From IMG/VR virus record IMGVR_UViG_3300042541_001268, positions 1 to 35,531 of that record: DNA of 35,531 nt. One strand, written 5' to 3'. The notes beneath the pieces were generated by a model. It worked only from the letters and a program-made list of their open reading frames with translations. It did no database searches and had not been told where the DNA came from. The translations under genes and the position numbers were made by a program. The DNA comes from a virus. Positions 34,372 to 35,531 of the stretch are shown one piece after another (position 1 is the first letter of the stretch; the number at the start of each line of letters is the position of its first letter).

Positions 34372-35531
34372 ATGGCAACAGTAAATAAAGATTTTAAAAT
34401 TAAGAGTGGTTTAATCGTTGAAGGTACAACAGCGACAGTTAACGGTTTTGACGTTCTTACAAAGAAAACAGCAGATCAAAATTATATTATTGATCTTATT
34501 GGTGGTACAGCAACATCTGCTAACACAGCAAACACAGTTGTAAAGCGTGATGCTAATGGAGATTTTGCTGCTGGTGATATTACAGCAGACTTGATTGGTA
34601 ACGTAACTGGAACAGTTTCTTCACTTTCAAACCATGACACTGCAGACCTTGCAGAAAATGCAACAAATAAGTATTTTACAAACCAGAGAGCGATTGATGC
34701 TAACACTGGTCTTTGGGATACAGTTGGAGCAGCAGCAACAGCACAATCAAACGCTGAAGATTACACAGATGCTCGTGAAGGATTAATTACAACTGCTTAT
34801 GAAGCATACGCTGACCAAGCAGAAGTAGATGCTAAGGCTTACACAGATACTCGTGAAGGATTAATTACAACTGCTTATGAAGCATACGCTGACCAAGCAG
34901 AAGTAGATGCTAAGGCTTACACAGATACTCGTGAAGGATTAATTACAACTGCTTATGAATCATACGCAGACACAGCAGAGGCTGATGCAAAGTCTTATGC
35001 TGATGGAATTGTTGGTACAGTAGCAGGAGATCTTTCAACACACGAATTAGACACTTCAGCACACGGAGTAACTGGTAATGTTGTTGGTACAACAGATACA
35101 CAGACACTTTCTAATAAGACACTTGGTAGCGATCTTGCTGCTGGTGGTTACAAGGTATCTGGTCTTCTAAATCCTTCAGCAAACCAAGATGCAGCAACAA
35201 AGTCATACGTTGATACAGCAGTTGCAGACTTAATTAACGGAGCACCAGAACTGCTAGACACTCTTAATGAGTTGGCCCAAGCAATTGGTGATGACGAAGA
35301 CTTTATTACAACAGTTACAACATCAATTGGAGAAAAGGTAGCAAAGGCTGGCGACAGCATGAGCGGAAACCTTGACTTTGGTGGAACAAATAAGGTTACA
35401 AGCCTTGGAGCACCAACATCTTCAACTGATGCAGCAAATAAGGGTTATGTAGATGGAGAAATTACAACTGCTCTTACAACAGCACAGGGTTATGCTAATA
35501 CAGCAGAATCTGATGCAAATTCTTACACAGA
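34372..35531 (+). CDS. Tail fibre protein (3' end cut by window edge)
   Basis: 386 residues are visible without a stop. AAAGGAG ten bases upstream of the ATG. The N-terminal part has VKRDANGDFAAGDITAD and NKYFTNQRAIDANTGLWDTV, then 26-residue Ala-rich helical repeats (REGLITTAYEAYADQAEVDA) from 34774, and tail-fibre hinge motifs DAATKSYVDTA and DAANKGYVDGE. Typical large distal tail fibre. Confidence 0.85.
   Translation, partial: MATVNKDFKIKSGLIVEGTTATVNGFDVLTKKTADQNYIIDLIGGTATSANTANTVVKRDANGDFAAGDITADLIGNVTGTVSSLSNHDTADLAENATNKYFTNQRAIDANTGLWDTVGAAATAQSNAEDYTDAREGLITTAYEAYADQAEVDAKAYTDTREGLITTAYEAYADQAEVDAKAYTDTREGLITTAYESYADTAEADAKSYADGIVGTVAGDLSTHELDTSAHGVTGNVVGTTDTQTLSNKTLGSDLAAGGYKVSGLLNPSANQDAATKSYVDTAVADLINGAPELLDTLNELAQAIGDDEDFITTVTTSIGEKVAKAGDSMSGNLDFGGTNKVTSLGAPTSSTDAANKGYVDGEITTALTTAQGYANTAESDANSYT
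34774..34968 (+). repeat. 78-base perfect tandem repeats in tail fibre
   Basis: Units 34774-34851 and 34852-34929 are identical except near the first codons; a third unit begins at 34930 and diverges after about 40 bases. Each unit encodes 26 residues. Confidence 0.85.

Noticed and set aside
1-35531. Integrase, attachment site, insertion sequence or rRNA
   Set aside because: No recognisable recombinase, transposase, IS ends or rRNA seen in any frame.

Overview
The window is a piece of an AT-rich (roughly 37-40% G+C by eye) tailed-phage genome with a very high density of small genes, tight ATGA/TAATG overlaps, one tRNA, tail-fibre genes and a lysozyme. Several families (GP88, DUF932, endonuclease VII, DUF4241-like, DUF4190), frequent leaderless genes and GlxR/CRP-like operators point to a phage of an Actinomycetota host with low G+C, for example a freshwater lineage. 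The host assignment is an inference from style and gene content, not proven.

Layout. 1-8.75 kb: a mosaic of short, mostly single-gene leaderless units on both strands. It encodes 2-oxoglutarate (2OG)/Fe(II) oxygenases, cupin-like proteins, a glutathione-peroxidase homologue, a PNKP-like phosphatase, a methyltransferase, a GIY-YIG-like protein and many tiny zinc-ribbon proteins. 8.75-9.09 kb: a non-coding, repeat-rich stretch with two DnaA boxes. 9.09-20.18 kb: a nearly continuous minus-strand block of small phage genes in about eight operons plus tRNA-Asp(GTC). Between operons sits a recurring cassette: terminator hairpin, CACGTG, TTATCCACA (DnaA-box sequence), TGTGA-N6-TCACA (CRP/GlxR-type), then promoter. 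20.2-22.2 kb: a plus-strand operon and an endonuclease VII-like gene followed by tiny Cys-rich proteins. 22.2-23.3 kb: a minus-strand trio with a DHH-like protein. 23.4-29.8 kb: a holin-like gene and a plus-strand run of tail/receptor-binding genes with collagen-like, carbohydrate-binding-like and proline-rich repeats. 29.8-32.0 kb: a tight cassette of Zn-ribbon, prolyl-4-hydroxylase-like, second 2OG oxygenase and GT60-like glycosyltransferase genes. 32.0-32.6 kb: a secreted lysozyme on the minus strand. 32.7-35.5 kb: more tail genes, the last cut by the window edge.

How the genes may work together. The most striking arrangement is a 570-residue proline/threonine-rich fibre protein ending in a Hint (intein-like) domain. 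It lies directly upstream of two 2OG oxygenases (one with the prolyl-4-hydroxylase-type His-Asp-His-Lys set) and a glycosyltransferase resembling the GT60 family that adds GlcNAc to hydroxyproline or Thr in eukaryotes. I infer a phage system that hydroxylates and glycosylates its own Pro/Thr-rich or collagen-like tail fibres. At least six further 2OG/cupin proteins lie in the first 9 kb. A second genome-wide feature is leaderless expression: in about 28 genes a TATAAT-like -10 box ends 5-7 (usually exactly 6) bases before the ATG.
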